Source of the DNA: BS750m-G69 sp964441235
Lineage (GTDB): Bacteria; Fidelibacterota; UBA2242
Direction of reading: 5' to 3'
Assembly: GCA_964441235.1 (NCBI GenBank)
Contig: CAYTUQ010000032.1
Coordinates: 1 to 40,874, forward strand
DNA length: 40,874 nucleotides
Position numbers and translations under genes: made by a program. The notes below the pieces were generated by a model. The model was not told where the DNA came from. It made no database searches and saw only the letters and a list, made by a program, of their open reading frames with translations. Numbering within the stretch: position 1 is the first letter of the stretch; every line of letters starts with the position of its first letter. Below, piece after piece: positions 33,273-40,874 of the stretch.

Positions 33273-33602
33273 TCAAAACATTTCCAACTGTTGTGGTTCC
33301 AAAGGTGGAGGTACGGATCTCTTACCTATATATGTTTCGATTAGTTCAAACTGTTTATCAGTAATTCTCAAAATACTAACTTGTCCTTTGGGAGGAAGAA
33401 ATGTTTCCACTCTTTTTGCATGGATCTCCGCATTTTCACGGCTGGCACAGTGTCGAAGATAAACAGAATATTGCATCATAGAAAAACCATCCTTCATAAG
33501 TTTTTTTCGAAAAACCGTATATGCTTTTATATCTTTTTTTGTACTAGTAGGTAAATCAAAAAATACCATTAACCACATAATACGGTATGGATTTAGCAAC
33601 AT
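33273..33602 (-). CDS. cas2: CRISPR-associated endonuclease Cas2
   Basis: 109 residues with the ferredoxin-like start MWLMVFFDLPTSTKKDIKAY, in which the Asp after FF is the conserved metal-site residue, followed by YRKFRKKLMKDGF-type sequence (here YTVFRKKLMKDGFSMMQYSV). It forms the Cas1-Cas2 spacer-integration complex. The ATG overlaps the cas1 stop by 10 bases, so translation is probably coupled. Last gene of the cas operon, beside the array. Confidence 0.95.
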   Translation of the reverse strand: MLLNPYRIMWLMVFFDLPTSTKKDIKAYTVFRKKLMKDGFSMMQYSVYLRHCASRENAEIHAKRVETFLPPKGQVSILRITDKQFELIETYIGKRSVPPPLEPQQLEMF

Positions 33603-34486
33603 AGTTTAGGATAAATGATCTTTTTAAAATCACCTCTGAAGCAGCGTTGTAGCGATGCCGTTGTTCTTGATGCGGCAAGCATTAACGGTGTTTTCTCTTC
33701 TCTTATTTTCACCCCTATCGTAGGGATAGACAGTAGTTTACGTTTAATATCTGGAGTAAGGCGGGTCAGATCATATTCTTCGCAATTTAAATTCCATACT
33801 ATTTTATCAACAAATGGTCGATATGGTTCCATAACATCATCGGCAAGCGGAAAAGCATTATAGCGATTGTGATGATGGATACCAATCATCGGAAGCATAC
33901 CTGAGCTAACAAGTGCGCGGGCAATTACAGCACGTAGAATTGCATATCCGTAATTAAGCAGGTTATTTGGCGGTTTTCCCTCACGGTTTCTATGGAATTG
34001 TATTGGATCAAAAAGAATTTTCCAATAATATTTCGATGCGACAGCCTCACGATTCGTATTATCGTCAGATTGCACTTTCGGAATTAACTTATTTAAATAT
34101 TCATTAGGCAAATCCAGTTGTTTTAAAAGAGCAGCTTGATTTCGTATCTTTGCCTTTACCGTTTGTCTCCAGATTTGCTTTTTCAATGGCTGGCTTACTT
34201 CGATTTGATGACGAAAACGCTCACACTGTTCCGAGTTCCCTGAAAGAGGAAGAAACATACCGACAGGCATGTGTACATCATTAGTCGTAATAACACTTAC
34301 ATTATTTTTTAATAATTGCTCCAATGCCCCATGTGAAATACTTACGCCAAAATGGTCAATAATGATATATCCAATATCTTCAATAGGTACAGACGATTTT
34401 ACTTCACCATCATAGATAATACACAATTGATTCATTTTAACATGCAATTTTGCAGGATTTGCGAAATAGAGTGTTCTTTTAATCAT
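33593..34486 (-). CDS. cas1: CRISPR-associated integrase Cas1 (type II)
   Basis: 297 residues. It has the beta-rich N-domain (LYFANPAKLHVKMNQLCI) and helical C-domain with the metal ligands: E147 in REAVASKYYWKILF, H204/H205 in GIHHHNRYNAFPLADD, and the acidic DDVMEPYRPFVD. NAFPLADDVMEPYRP is typical of subtype II Cas1. It integrates new spacers with Cas2. The ATG overlaps the cas9 stop by eight bases. Confidence 0.96.
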   Translation of the reverse strand: MIKRTLYFANPAKLHVKMNQLCIIYDGEVKSSVPIEDIGYIIIDHFGVSISHGALEQLLKNNVSVITTNDVHMPVGMFLPLSGNSEQCERFRHQIEVSQPLKKQIWRQTVKAKIRNQAALLKQLDLPNEYLNKLIPKVQSDDNTNREAVASKYYWKILFDPIQFHRNREGKPPNNLLNYGYAILRAVIARALVSSGMLPMIGIHHHNRYNAFPLADDVMEPYRPFVDKIVWNLNCEEYDLTRLTPDIKRKLLSIPTIGVKIREEKTPLMLAASRTTASLQRCFRGDFKKIIYPKLCC

Positions 34487-37478
34487 CTGCCATCCTAATT
34501 TTTCCTAAAGGACTTATTTTGATTTTTACTCCTTTTAATGTATTTGGGACAAAAGAACAAATACCAGGTTCATTTCCCTCCTCATCTTTTCTAACTGCCA
34601 CCTTATGATGTCTAAAAGTAATCTGTGTTGATTCCGATATTTTTTGCACTCTGTAAAGTTTTTTACTTAGTTCCTGAGAAGATGTTTGATCATTCCAATT
34701 AATATTTTTATAATTTAAATCAATTAAAACCAATTCATTAATTGCCAGAGACATTATAAATTTGTAGCCTTTTCCCAGCGGATTCTTATCTACTATTGGT
34801 AATCCCTCTTTTTTTCGTTTAACGGCGTCAAATAATGTTACAACTCTACCATCTCGTTTTCCGGTAGTTTCATTCTCAAATATTTCAATATGATGATTTT
34901 TCCCAGGTTCAACATATAAATTACGGTCTGGATAAAGTCTTATCATATTTCCTGAAGTTATTGCTACTCTTACAGACTTTATTGAAACGCTGCTGTTTTG
35001 CATAGTTAGTGTTTCTGTAAACGCATCTTTTGGAATTGAATATTTTTTGTTTGTATCCAAACCCATTGATCTTAGCCGTTTTAAGACTGTTTTACGAACA
35101 ACCGGATCAACAATATTTTTTATCATATTGGGAGTCAGTGATTTAAGAGGTTTGCGTACAACATATGTTTCCTTACCATTACGCAGTCTAATTTTGCCAT
35201 AAAATGTATCCTTGTGCAACTTGCCACGCACACGTTTATTCACTCTGTGTGAAACAAGAATATTATTTATTGAACTTCCAGCATATTTTCTAAAGTTCTC
35301 CCATGGTACGGGAAATTTTTCATGAGTAGCTTCATACCCAAACTTACTGTAAGTACTAAGTTTTTTCAAAAATCCAGGGGTAATATTCGCTATTACAAGT
35401 GCGTCAACTGCATGATGTCTATGGTCATCACGGTTTTTTATATTTATATCGCCCGATAAAATTTTATCTAATCCCCATAAATGTCTCAGTTGGAATGTAG
35501 CAGAACCTTTAGCAACCTGTACTTTTTCACAAATATATTTTAAGTACTTATGTACTTCTCCTGCGATATATGCCGAATCGGTAAATTGATGATGGAAAAA
35601 ATCATCATCTATCTCTTCAGCTGCGTCTTCGATAGTAAATTTCTTTAACTTCCACGGCATATTTTTCTTTACCCTTTGTTTTATTTCATCCCAACGCTCC
35701 GAATCGCCTGAAAATGCTTCAAAAGGGGTTTTATTACCTTTTTCAAGATTAAGCTCTTTTAAACTTAATGTTTTATTTGCCATAGAATTATCAAGGCTTC
35801 TACTGTATGGAATAATATGTTCAATTTCAAAATCGCCGTTGTACAATCCAGCTAGTGAAATTTGTTTTCCGGTGTAGGGACATATCTTGTTACATTCTTC
35901 CCACAACAAATATTTTTGTATATCTTCACGTGATGGGTTTAGAAAGCCAAGCTCCTCTTTTAATCTTGCACGAATCTCATTGGCTTTTTTCTCACGTCTA
36001 CGATTATCTAAGAGTATATTCTCTCGCTTTTCTTTAGGAAGTTTCAATTCACGTAAAAGCTCTACGCGGATAACATTCGGCTTTCCATACTTTTCAATGA
36101 TTTCATTCATTACTTTTCTTAATTCATATAAAGCCTGTTGTACGATAGGGTTTCTGATGTTTTCCGGTTCTGGCAATTTCTCCATATTACCCCTGTTCTT
36201 AAAAGTTTGACTATGATGATATCCAGCTTCAAGAGCTGCCTTGTCGTAAGCCATTCCCTCTTCAAAAAACGGAATAATATTTTTCATAGCCTTGGAACTC
36301 AATCTAGCATATCCATTTTCTAATGATACTTTCATCAATTTTTCAACGGAATTGCTATCTAATCCCCACTTTTCAGAAGCATACTTTTTTAGCCATTCAT
36401 CATCATTAGAAAAATGTAACGTATGCCAAATTTCGTGCTTTTTTTCAGGAGAAAATGAAAACCAGCATTTTTTCCCAAAAGCCTTTGCAAATTCATATCC
36501 GGTCCTATTTCCAAGTAACTTTTTCTGTTGTTCAAGATTGAAATAACTGTCGGGAGGTAACTTTAAAATTTTCTTTATTCTACTAAATTTAAGTTCTGAC
36601 CTCTCATTTAACTCATTAGTAAGAAGAAATCGTTCATCGTCGGTTAATTTTTCACCAAATCGATTGTCTGTTGTTATTGTAAGCCGCGAAACCTGTTCAA
36701 GAATTCTATAATACTGGAAAACAGGAGAACTTTTTGGTGCACATCTTTTTTTAGGTTCAAAAGTACAATATCCTATGGTATGCTTCTGTGATTTTAATTT
36801 ACGCTGAAAGAAAATCGCATCGTAAATACAATTTTTAGCATCATCTGTTAAAATTTCTGGATAAAACTGTCTCTGCTTTTCCCAAAGTATATTAAACTCA
36901 TCAGAATACATAGACCGTAAAGTATAGCGATTTCTACGTCGTTTTTCTTTTGGGTCTAAATATGCGAGATATTCGCCAAGAGTTCTATAACTTTCTTCAG
37001 AGATTGCTTTAGCCGTTTCAGTAATTCCGGCGATTTCACCTTTTCCATCATAGATTTTTCCTTTTTCTTTAGTAGCAGTTTTCCGGTTTGATTTAAATCC
37101 CCGTCTCTGATTTATGTGAAACAAAGCCCTTCCAATTTCCAACAGTGTCAGTTTTTCATCAAGTCCTTTTTCCCGAATTTCATAAGGATCAATCTTATAA
37201 AAATTTGCCTCTTCATCTTTTTCTTTCGGATACATTTGTAGTTTGATCAGACTTACTATCAAATCATCTCTCCGACTGCGATAGCGAGCATTCTGTCTTC
37301 TAATTCCTCTTGCTATTCTTCTATCAGCATTTTTTGATTCTTCACTCCCACTAGTTGTTCTATTCACGCCTTCTTGGAAAATTCTAACTCCAGTATCAAC
37401 GATTTTACTTTTCTCATCGTCTATTAGTGCCCATCCGATTGAATTAGTGCCAATATCTAAACCTAATACTTTAGCCAT
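34479..37478 (-). CDS. cas9: CRISPR-associated endonuclease Cas9 (subtype II-C)
   Basis: 999 residues, in the compact II-C range. RuvC-I LGLDIGTNSIGWAL (D8); arginine-rich bridge helix ADRRIARGIRRQNARYRSRR (51-70); RuvC-II NVIRVELLREL (E473); HNH core CPYTGKQI then DFEIEHIIPYSRSLDN (H554) and ANKT (N568); RuvC-III DDHRHHAVDALVIA (H689, D692). All catalytic residues are present, so it should be an active crRNA:tracrRNA-guided double-strand DNA nuclease. The C-terminal wedge/PAM-interacting part (about 740-999) gives no PAM prediction by eye. AAGGAGG precedes the ATG. No csn2 or cas4 is present, which sets the subtype to II-C. Confidence 0.97.
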   Translation of the reverse strand: MAKVLGLDIGTNSIGWALIDDEKSKIVDTGVRIFQEGVNRTTSGSEESKNADRRIARGIRRQNARYRSRRDDLIVSLIKLQMYPKEKDEEANFYKIDPYEIREKGLDEKLTLLEIGRALFHINQRRGFKSNRKTATKEKGKIYDGKGEIAGITETAKAISEESYRTLGEYLAYLDPKEKRRRNRYTLRSMYSDEFNILWEKQRQFYPEILTDDAKNCIYDAIFFQRKLKSQKHTIGYCTFEPKKRCAPKSSPVFQYYRILEQVSRLTITTDNRFGEKLTDDERFLLTNELNERSELKFSRIKKILKLPPDSYFNLEQQKKLLGNRTGYEFAKAFGKKCWFSFSPEKKHEIWHTLHFSNDDEWLKKYASEKWGLDSNSVEKLMKVSLENGYARLSSKAMKNIIPFFEEGMAYDKAALEAGYHHSQTFKNRGNMEKLPEPENIRNPIVQQALYELRKVMNEIIEKYGKPNVIRVELLRELKLPKEKRENILLDNRRREKKANEIRARLKEELGFLNPSREDIQKYLLWEECNKICPYTGKQISLAGLYNGDFEIEHIIPYSRSLDNSMANKTLSLKELNLEKGNKTPFEAFSGDSERWDEIKQRVKKNMPWKLKKFTIEDAAEEIDDDFFHHQFTDSAYIAGEVHKYLKYICEKVQVAKGSATFQLRHLWGLDKILSGDINIKNRDDHRHHAVDALVIANITPGFLKKLSTYSKFGYEATHEKFPVPWENFRKYAGSSINNILVSHRVNKRVRGKLHKDTFYGKIRLRNGKETYVVRKPLKSLTPNMIKNIVDPVVRKTVLKRLRSMGLDTNKKYSIPKDAFTETLTMQNSSVSIKSVRVAITSGNMIRLYPDRNLYVEPGKNHHIEIFENETTGKRDGRVVTLFDAVKRKKEGLPIVDKNPLGKGYKFIMSLAINELVLIDLNYKNINWNDQTSSQELSKKLYRVQKISESTQITFRHHKVAVRKDEEGNEPGICSFVPNTLKGVKIKISPLGKIRMADD

Positions 37479-37508
37479 TTGACCTCCTTAATAATATTTT
37501 ACTTGCAT

Positions 37509-37537
37509 AAGATATTAAAATTTTTAACTTAAAACAA
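37509..37537 (-). promoter_or_regulatory. Possible cas9 operon promoter
   Basis: On the minus strand TTGTTT (37537-37532) and TATCTT (37514-37509) are 17 bases apart, 31 bases before the cas9 ATG. Each box matches four of six consensus positions. It overlaps the 5' end of the divergent tracrRNA, so the two transcripts may interfere. Confidence 0.35.
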
Positions 37538-37630
37538 GACTTTAACCCAGTCTTGTCTGCGAACTTATCACAATAAGGATTTAGTCCGCAGGTTCAACCT
37601 TCCCCCGGCTTCTGTCGGGGGACTTTTTTA
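37534..37630 (+). ncRNA. tracrRNA
   Basis: The anti-repeat AACCCAGTCTTGTC (37544-37557) pairs over 14 positions (one G-U) with GACAAGATTGGGTT of the repeat. After a bulge, GAAC and CACAAT (37561-37574) pair with the 5' part of the repeat. Then come a nexus-like hairpin AAGGATTTAGTCC (37576-37588), AGGTTCAACCT, and a strong terminator CCCCCG/CGGGGG (37602-37621) followed by six T. It is divergent from cas9. The 5' end is not defined; a longer transcript would include the ACAAGAC fold-back segment. Confidence 0.9.
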
Positions 37631-37771
37631 TTTATCAAAATACTCAACATTTCCTGAAACAACAAAATTCTCATACCTAAATTCAAAATGGTTTATTAAC
37701 TTAGAAACGTGAAGATGAATAATAAACCAACATCAATTCAAAATCAAATTAAACCAAAGGAGATGTGAGTT

Positions 37772-39403
37772 ATGTGTAATGCTAAATTTTCATTACCCGA
37801 ACCTGTAAACGAACCTATCCTTGGCTACAAACCAGGAAGCGCAGAACGAAAAGAACTCCAGGAAATGCTGGATAAACTTTCCAGTGAGAACATTGAAATT
37901 CCTGTTATCATTGGAGGAAAAGAAGTTAAGACCGGCAATCTTGGAAAATGTGTTATGCCGCACAATCATCAGCACGTTTTAGCAACCTATCATAAAGCAG
38001 GTCCAAAAGAGATTGAAGCAGCTGTTGAAGCTTCTCAAGAAGCATGGAAAACCTGGTCGGTAATGCCATGGTCTGTGCGAGCCAGCATTTTTAAAAAAAT
38101 GGCAGCATTACTTTCTTGCCCCTTTCGTGCTACTCTAAACGCTGCTACAATGCTAAACCAGAGCAAGAACGCTTTTCAGGCTGAAATCGACTCAGCTTGT
38201 GAACTCATAGACTTCTGGAACTTCAACTCTAAGTATATGGAAATGATTTACGAGCAGCAGCCTTTCTCTTCAAAAGGGATATGGAATCGCGTTGAACAGC
38301 GTGCTCTCGAAGGCTTCGTCTTCGCAGTAACACCATTCAATTTCACTTCAATTGCAGGGAATCTGCCAACCTCACCTGCATTAATGGGCAATACCGTTCT
38401 CTGGAAGCCAGCCTCATCTGCTGTTTTTTCCGCTTACTATTTAATGAAACTATTCAAAGAAGCAGGATTACCTGACGGTGTGATCAATTTCGTCCCCGGT
38501 TCAGGTGCTAATGTCGGACCCAACGTTCTAAAACATCCGAAATTAGCAGGTGTGCACTTTACCGGAAGTACTGCAGTATTCCAAAGCATGTGGCGAGTAA
38601 TTGGTGAGAATATCTCATCTTATCATACATATCCGAGAATTGTAGGCGAAACTGGCGGAAAAGATTTTATATTTGTCCACAATAGTGCAGATATAGACGA
38701 ACTGAATACTGCAATTATCAGGGGAGCATTTGAGTACCAGGGACAAAAATGCTCAGCAGCATCACGAGCTTATATTCCTGCCTCAATTTGGAAGGATTTA
38801 AAAGAAAAATTGATTGAAACAATAAAAACAATAAAAATTGGTGATGTCAAAGACTTCTCCAATTTTATGAATGCTGTCATAGATAGAGCATCTTACGACG
38901 AAATTATCTCGTATATCGAATTTGTAAAAAAATCAAATGATGCCAAAATTATTATCGGCGGCGGATACGATGATTCTAAAGGTTATTTCATTGAACCCAC
39001 TGTTATTGTTGCAAAGGATCCGCATTTTAAAACGATGGAAGAAGAAATCTTTGGTCCTGTTATCACACTTTATATTTATGATGATAATAAATATGAAGAA
39101 ACTCTAAACCTTTGCAACACAACCTCTCTTTATGCTCTAACTGGTGCGATCTTCGCCCGAAACCGTGAGGCTATTCTTCTTGCTTCTAAAATCTTACTTA
39201 ACGCAGCAGGTAATTTCTATATAAACGACAAACCAACCGGCGCTGTTGTTGGACAACAGCCATTTGGTGGAAGCCGTGCTTCGGGTACAAATGACAAAGC
39301 TGGCAGCATGATCAATCTGCTTAGATGGGTATCTCCAAGAACTACAAAAGAGACTTTTGTGCCGCCAAAAGATTACCGTTACCCGTTTATGGAGAAAGAT
39401 TAA
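37772..39403 (+). CDS. pruA: L-glutamate gamma-semialdehyde (P5C) dehydrogenase
   Basis: 543 residues, the last step of proline catabolism, oxidising glutamate semialdehyde to glutamate with NAD+. The sequence follows the eukaryote-like ALDH4 branch: FAVTPFNFTSIAGNLPTSPA, NTVLWKPASSAVFSAY (cofactor lysine), FTGSTAVF, VGETGGKDFIFVH (general-base Glu), YQGQKCSAASRAY (catalytic Cys) and EEIFGPVITLYIYDD. No proline dehydrogenase gene is beside it, so the pathway is split in this genome or uses P5C from arginine or ornithine. GGAG precedes the ATG. Confidence 0.95.
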   Translation: MCNAKFSLPEPVNEPILGYKPGSAERKELQEMLDKLSSENIEIPVIIGGKEVKTGNLGKCVMPHNHQHVLATYHKAGPKEIEAAVEASQEAWKTWSVMPWSVRASIFKKMAALLSCPFRATLNAATMLNQSKNAFQAEIDSACELIDFWNFNSKYMEMIYEQQPFSSKGIWNRVEQRALEGFVFAVTPFNFTSIAGNLPTSPALMGNTVLWKPASSAVFSAYYLMKLFKEAGLPDGVINFVPGSGANVGPNVLKHPKLAGVHFTGSTAVFQSMWRVIGENISSYHTYPRIVGETGGKDFIFVHNSADIDELNTAIIRGAFEYQGQKCSAASRAYIPASIWKDLKEKLIETIKTIKIGDVKDFSNFMNAVIDRASYDEIISYIEFVKKSNDAKIIIGGGYDDSKGYFIEPTVIVAKDPHFKTMEEEIFGPVITLYIYDDNKYEETLNLCNTTSLYALTGAIFARNREAILLASKILLNAAGNFYINDKPTGAVVGQQPFGGSRASGTNDKAGSMINLLRWVSPRTTKETFVPPKDYRYPFMEKD

Positions 39404-39420
39404 AGATAACATATAAACTA

Positions 39421-39448
39421 AAAGCCTCACTTTCTACGGGGCCTTTAA
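39421..39448 (+). terminator. Weak terminator after pruA
   Basis: AAAGCCTC (39421-39428) and GGGGCCTTT form an eight-pair stem with one bulge and one G-U pair, followed by AACTTTTCTT. It stands between pruA and the permease gene. Confidence 0.4.
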
Positions 39449-39484
39449 CTTTTCTTCAAACTTAAACTATATTTTAAACGCATA

Positions 39485-40291
39485 TTGATATCACAAAACG
39501 GAATAGTATTATTAATAGGGTTAATAGCCGGGGTTATGTCCGGCATGTTCGGAATTGGTGGCGGTGTAATTATCGTACCGGCATTAATTATATTTGCAGG
39601 ATTTCCTCAGACTTTAGCAAATGGCACTTCATTGGCAGCTCTTTTATTACCAGTCGCAATATTTGCTGTACTGGCGTATTACAGAGCAAAATTAATCGAC
39701 ATTAAAGTATCAGCTTTGATCGCTCTTGGATTAGTTACCGGCGTTTTTGGTGGTGCGAAGATTGCGTTAAATCTACCTGCAAAAACACTCATGCAATTAT
39801 ACAGTCTGTTTTTACTATATGCGAGTTGGAGATTCATCGAACCCGTTGAATTATGGCAATCGATTTTAAAAAAAGAAAAAAATTATTCTTCAAACACTGA
39901 CCCAAAATCAATAAAAAAACCAAATTCCAATAGTTTCTTAATTCTATTGCTCGGAATAATTGCAGGCCTGTTTTCGGGACTCTTTGGTATTGGCGGTGGT
40001 GTAATAATCGTGCCGGTCTTGAGTACATTTTTTCATTATAATCATAAAATAGCAATCGGCACTTCACTTGGAGCATTACTCTTACCAGTTGGATTACCCG
40101 GGGTAATATGTTATGGTCTGGCAGGACAATTTGATGTTTTATTGGCTGCTCCAGTAGCACTTGGTTTATTAGTTGGTGCAATTTTCGGTGCTAATATTAC
40201 TATCAGATTACCCTCAATGATTATTAGGAAATTATATGGATTATTTCTATTATTGATAGCACTAAATTCCATCTTCCTGGGATGGATTTGA
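39485..40291 (+). CDS. TauE/SafE-family sulfite exporter-like permease
   Basis: 268 residues, about eight helices. It is an internal duplication: GLIAGVMSGMFGIGGGVIIV (about 12-31) matches GIIAGLFSGLFGIGGGVIIV (about 158-177), each followed by NGTSLAALLLPV or IGTSLGALLLPV. It should move small anions, often sulfite or organosulfonates; the substrate is unknown. The start is TTG at 39485 without a clear Shine-Dalgarno; no upstream ATG keeps the frame. It lies 81 bases after pruA. Confidence 0.85.
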   Translation: MISQNGIVLLIGLIAGVMSGMFGIGGGVIIVPALIIFAGFPQTLANGTSLAALLLPVAIFAVLAYYRAKLIDIKVSALIALGLVTGVFGGAKIALNLPAKTLMQLYSLFLLYASWRFIEPVELWQSILKKEKNYSSNTDPKSIKKPNSNSFLILLLGIIAGLFSGLFGIGGGVIIVPVLSTFFHYNHKIAIGTSLGALLLPVGLPGVICYGLAGQFDVLLAAPVALGLLVGAIFGANITIRLPSMIIRKLYGLFLLLIALNSIFLGWI

Positions 40292-40319
40292 TTCTACTAA
40301 ACTGATAAAAGAATCAAAT
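40286..40319 (+). terminator. Hairpin at the end of the permease gene
   Basis: ATTTGATTCT (40286-40295) and AGAATCAAAT (40310-40319) are perfect 10-bp inverted repeats with a 14-base loop, spanning the stop codon. There is no T-run after it, so it may protect the mRNA end rather than terminate on its own. Confidence 0.45.
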
Positions 40320-40874
40320 ATTCACTCTACTCTTGCCAAAATCATCTCCATCCCAACGACATCTCTTTGAGATGAGACACTCCTGATTGTGGAACATTAA
40401 TAAAATGCGAAGATATAAAAGTTTAGTTTTTATAGAAAATCCGATAGAAAAAATGCTAAAGGAATACTTTTTACTAAATAGTTACCTTACTACATCTGTA
40501 AGGTTTTGTAGATTATTTTACCACAAAATAGATTATTTTTATAAACCTGACAGGTGTAATCAGGAATTTATATCTTGACATTACTAAGGGGGGTTTATTA
40601 ACATAACCTTTAGGGGGTGTGTCGAAGACATCCCTCTGGGAAGAAGAAGTAAAATGGATTTTTGTATTATTCTAAGTTCAGTCGCCAGATCAGGCGATTC
40701 GTATGAACGGGTCTCCGAGAATGAAAAATCTATTATATTACACCCCCTAAATATCTAAAGTAAAATCATAAGAAATAGTAAAAAGTCAATTATGCCCAAA
40801 TTAATTTTTATAGAAAGTCTGATAAGTTACTCGTCATAAACAAATATAAGATACTTATTGGAATTAAAAAGCCT
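40292..40874. other. Right-end gene-free stretch
   Basis: No gene found. It contains mini-repeat copies (ATCCC near 40351, ATCTC-TTT-GAGAT about 40361-40373), a hairpin ACCTTAC/GTAAGGT (about 40484-40504), and the inverted-repeat element at 40609-40751. Confidence 0.55.
40609..40751. mobile_element. MITE-like element with 12-bp inverted ends
   Basis: TTTAGGGGGTGT (40609-40620) and ACACCCCCTAAA (40740-40751) are exact inverted repeats around 119 bases. Inside are the mini-repeat GTCGAAGACATCCCTCTGGG and a hairpin TCGCC/GGCGA. There is no coding capacity and no clear target-site duplication, so transposition is only inferred. Confidence 0.4.

Noticed and set aside
40387..40578. 63-codon plus-strand frame near the right end
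   Set aside because: Crosses hairpins, has no ribosome site and no protein-like composition.

Overview
The window is AT-rich bacterial chromosome. It carries two tRNAs next to a transketolase gene, a tmRNA, a large translation/cell-division operon and a compact type II-C CRISPR-Cas9 locus. Two things point to the Fibrobacteres-Chlorobi-Bacteroidetes (FCB) superphylum: a type IX secretion (T9SS) C-terminal sorting domain on the secreted nuclease-like protein at 6512-7789, and the decayed remnant of another such tail at the left edge. A Neomarinimicrobiota-, Ignavibacteria- or Calditrichota-like lineage is a reasonable guess, but phylum cannot be fixed by eye. Many genes have clear Shine-Dalgarno sequences (AAGGAGG before cas9 and before the YgiT-type gene), which argues against a typical Bacteroidia member.

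Layout. 1-560: remnant of a secreted-protein tail, then tRNA-Leu(UAA) and tRNA-Cys(GCA). 660-5678: transketolase, a secreted metallophosphoesterase, tmRNA, a glycosyltransferase. 5797-6515: a decay zone with broken genes. 6512-9131: a T9SS-tailed endonuclease/exonuclease/phosphatase-family protein and an M20 peptidase. 9748-10306: a DUF4258/YgiT-type toxin-antitoxin-like pair. 10876-16286: a TetR-led envelope operon (MMPL/RND transporter, small membrane protein, LolA-like periplasmic protein, outer-membrane barrel), read right to left. 16287-17056: a gene-free block packed with palindromes. 17057-21019: an EIIA/PII-like regulator with a cation:proton antiporter, then lgt and a nitroreductase. 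21120-31221: thrS-infC-rpmI-rplT-pheS-pheT-zapB-like-zapA-rny-folD-cNMP-binding gene, all on the minus strand and tightly packed. 31314-31387: tRNA-Val(GAC). 32784-37630: CRISPR array, cas2, cas1, cas9 and a divergent tracrRNA. 37772-40291: pruA and a TauE/SafE permease. The right end carries a small element with 12-bp terminal inverted repeats.

How the parts work together. The CRISPR locus looks complete: a 999-residue Cas9 with all RuvC and HNH residues, Cas1, Cas2, six 36-bp repeats with five 30-bp spacers, and a tracrRNA whose anti-repeat pairs with the repeat. crRNA and tracrRNA both read on the plus strand, opposite to the cas operon, as in other II-C systems. The most original observations are a fold-back hairpin at the 5' end of the tracrRNA that overlaps the cas9 promoter region, a perfect TTGACA box inside every repeat, a tmRNA tag predicted to end in Ala-Tyr-Ala, an infC gene starting at AUU and overlapping the thrS stop by one base, a 12-copy heptamer array abutting the pheT start, and several families of intergenic palindromic mini-elements.
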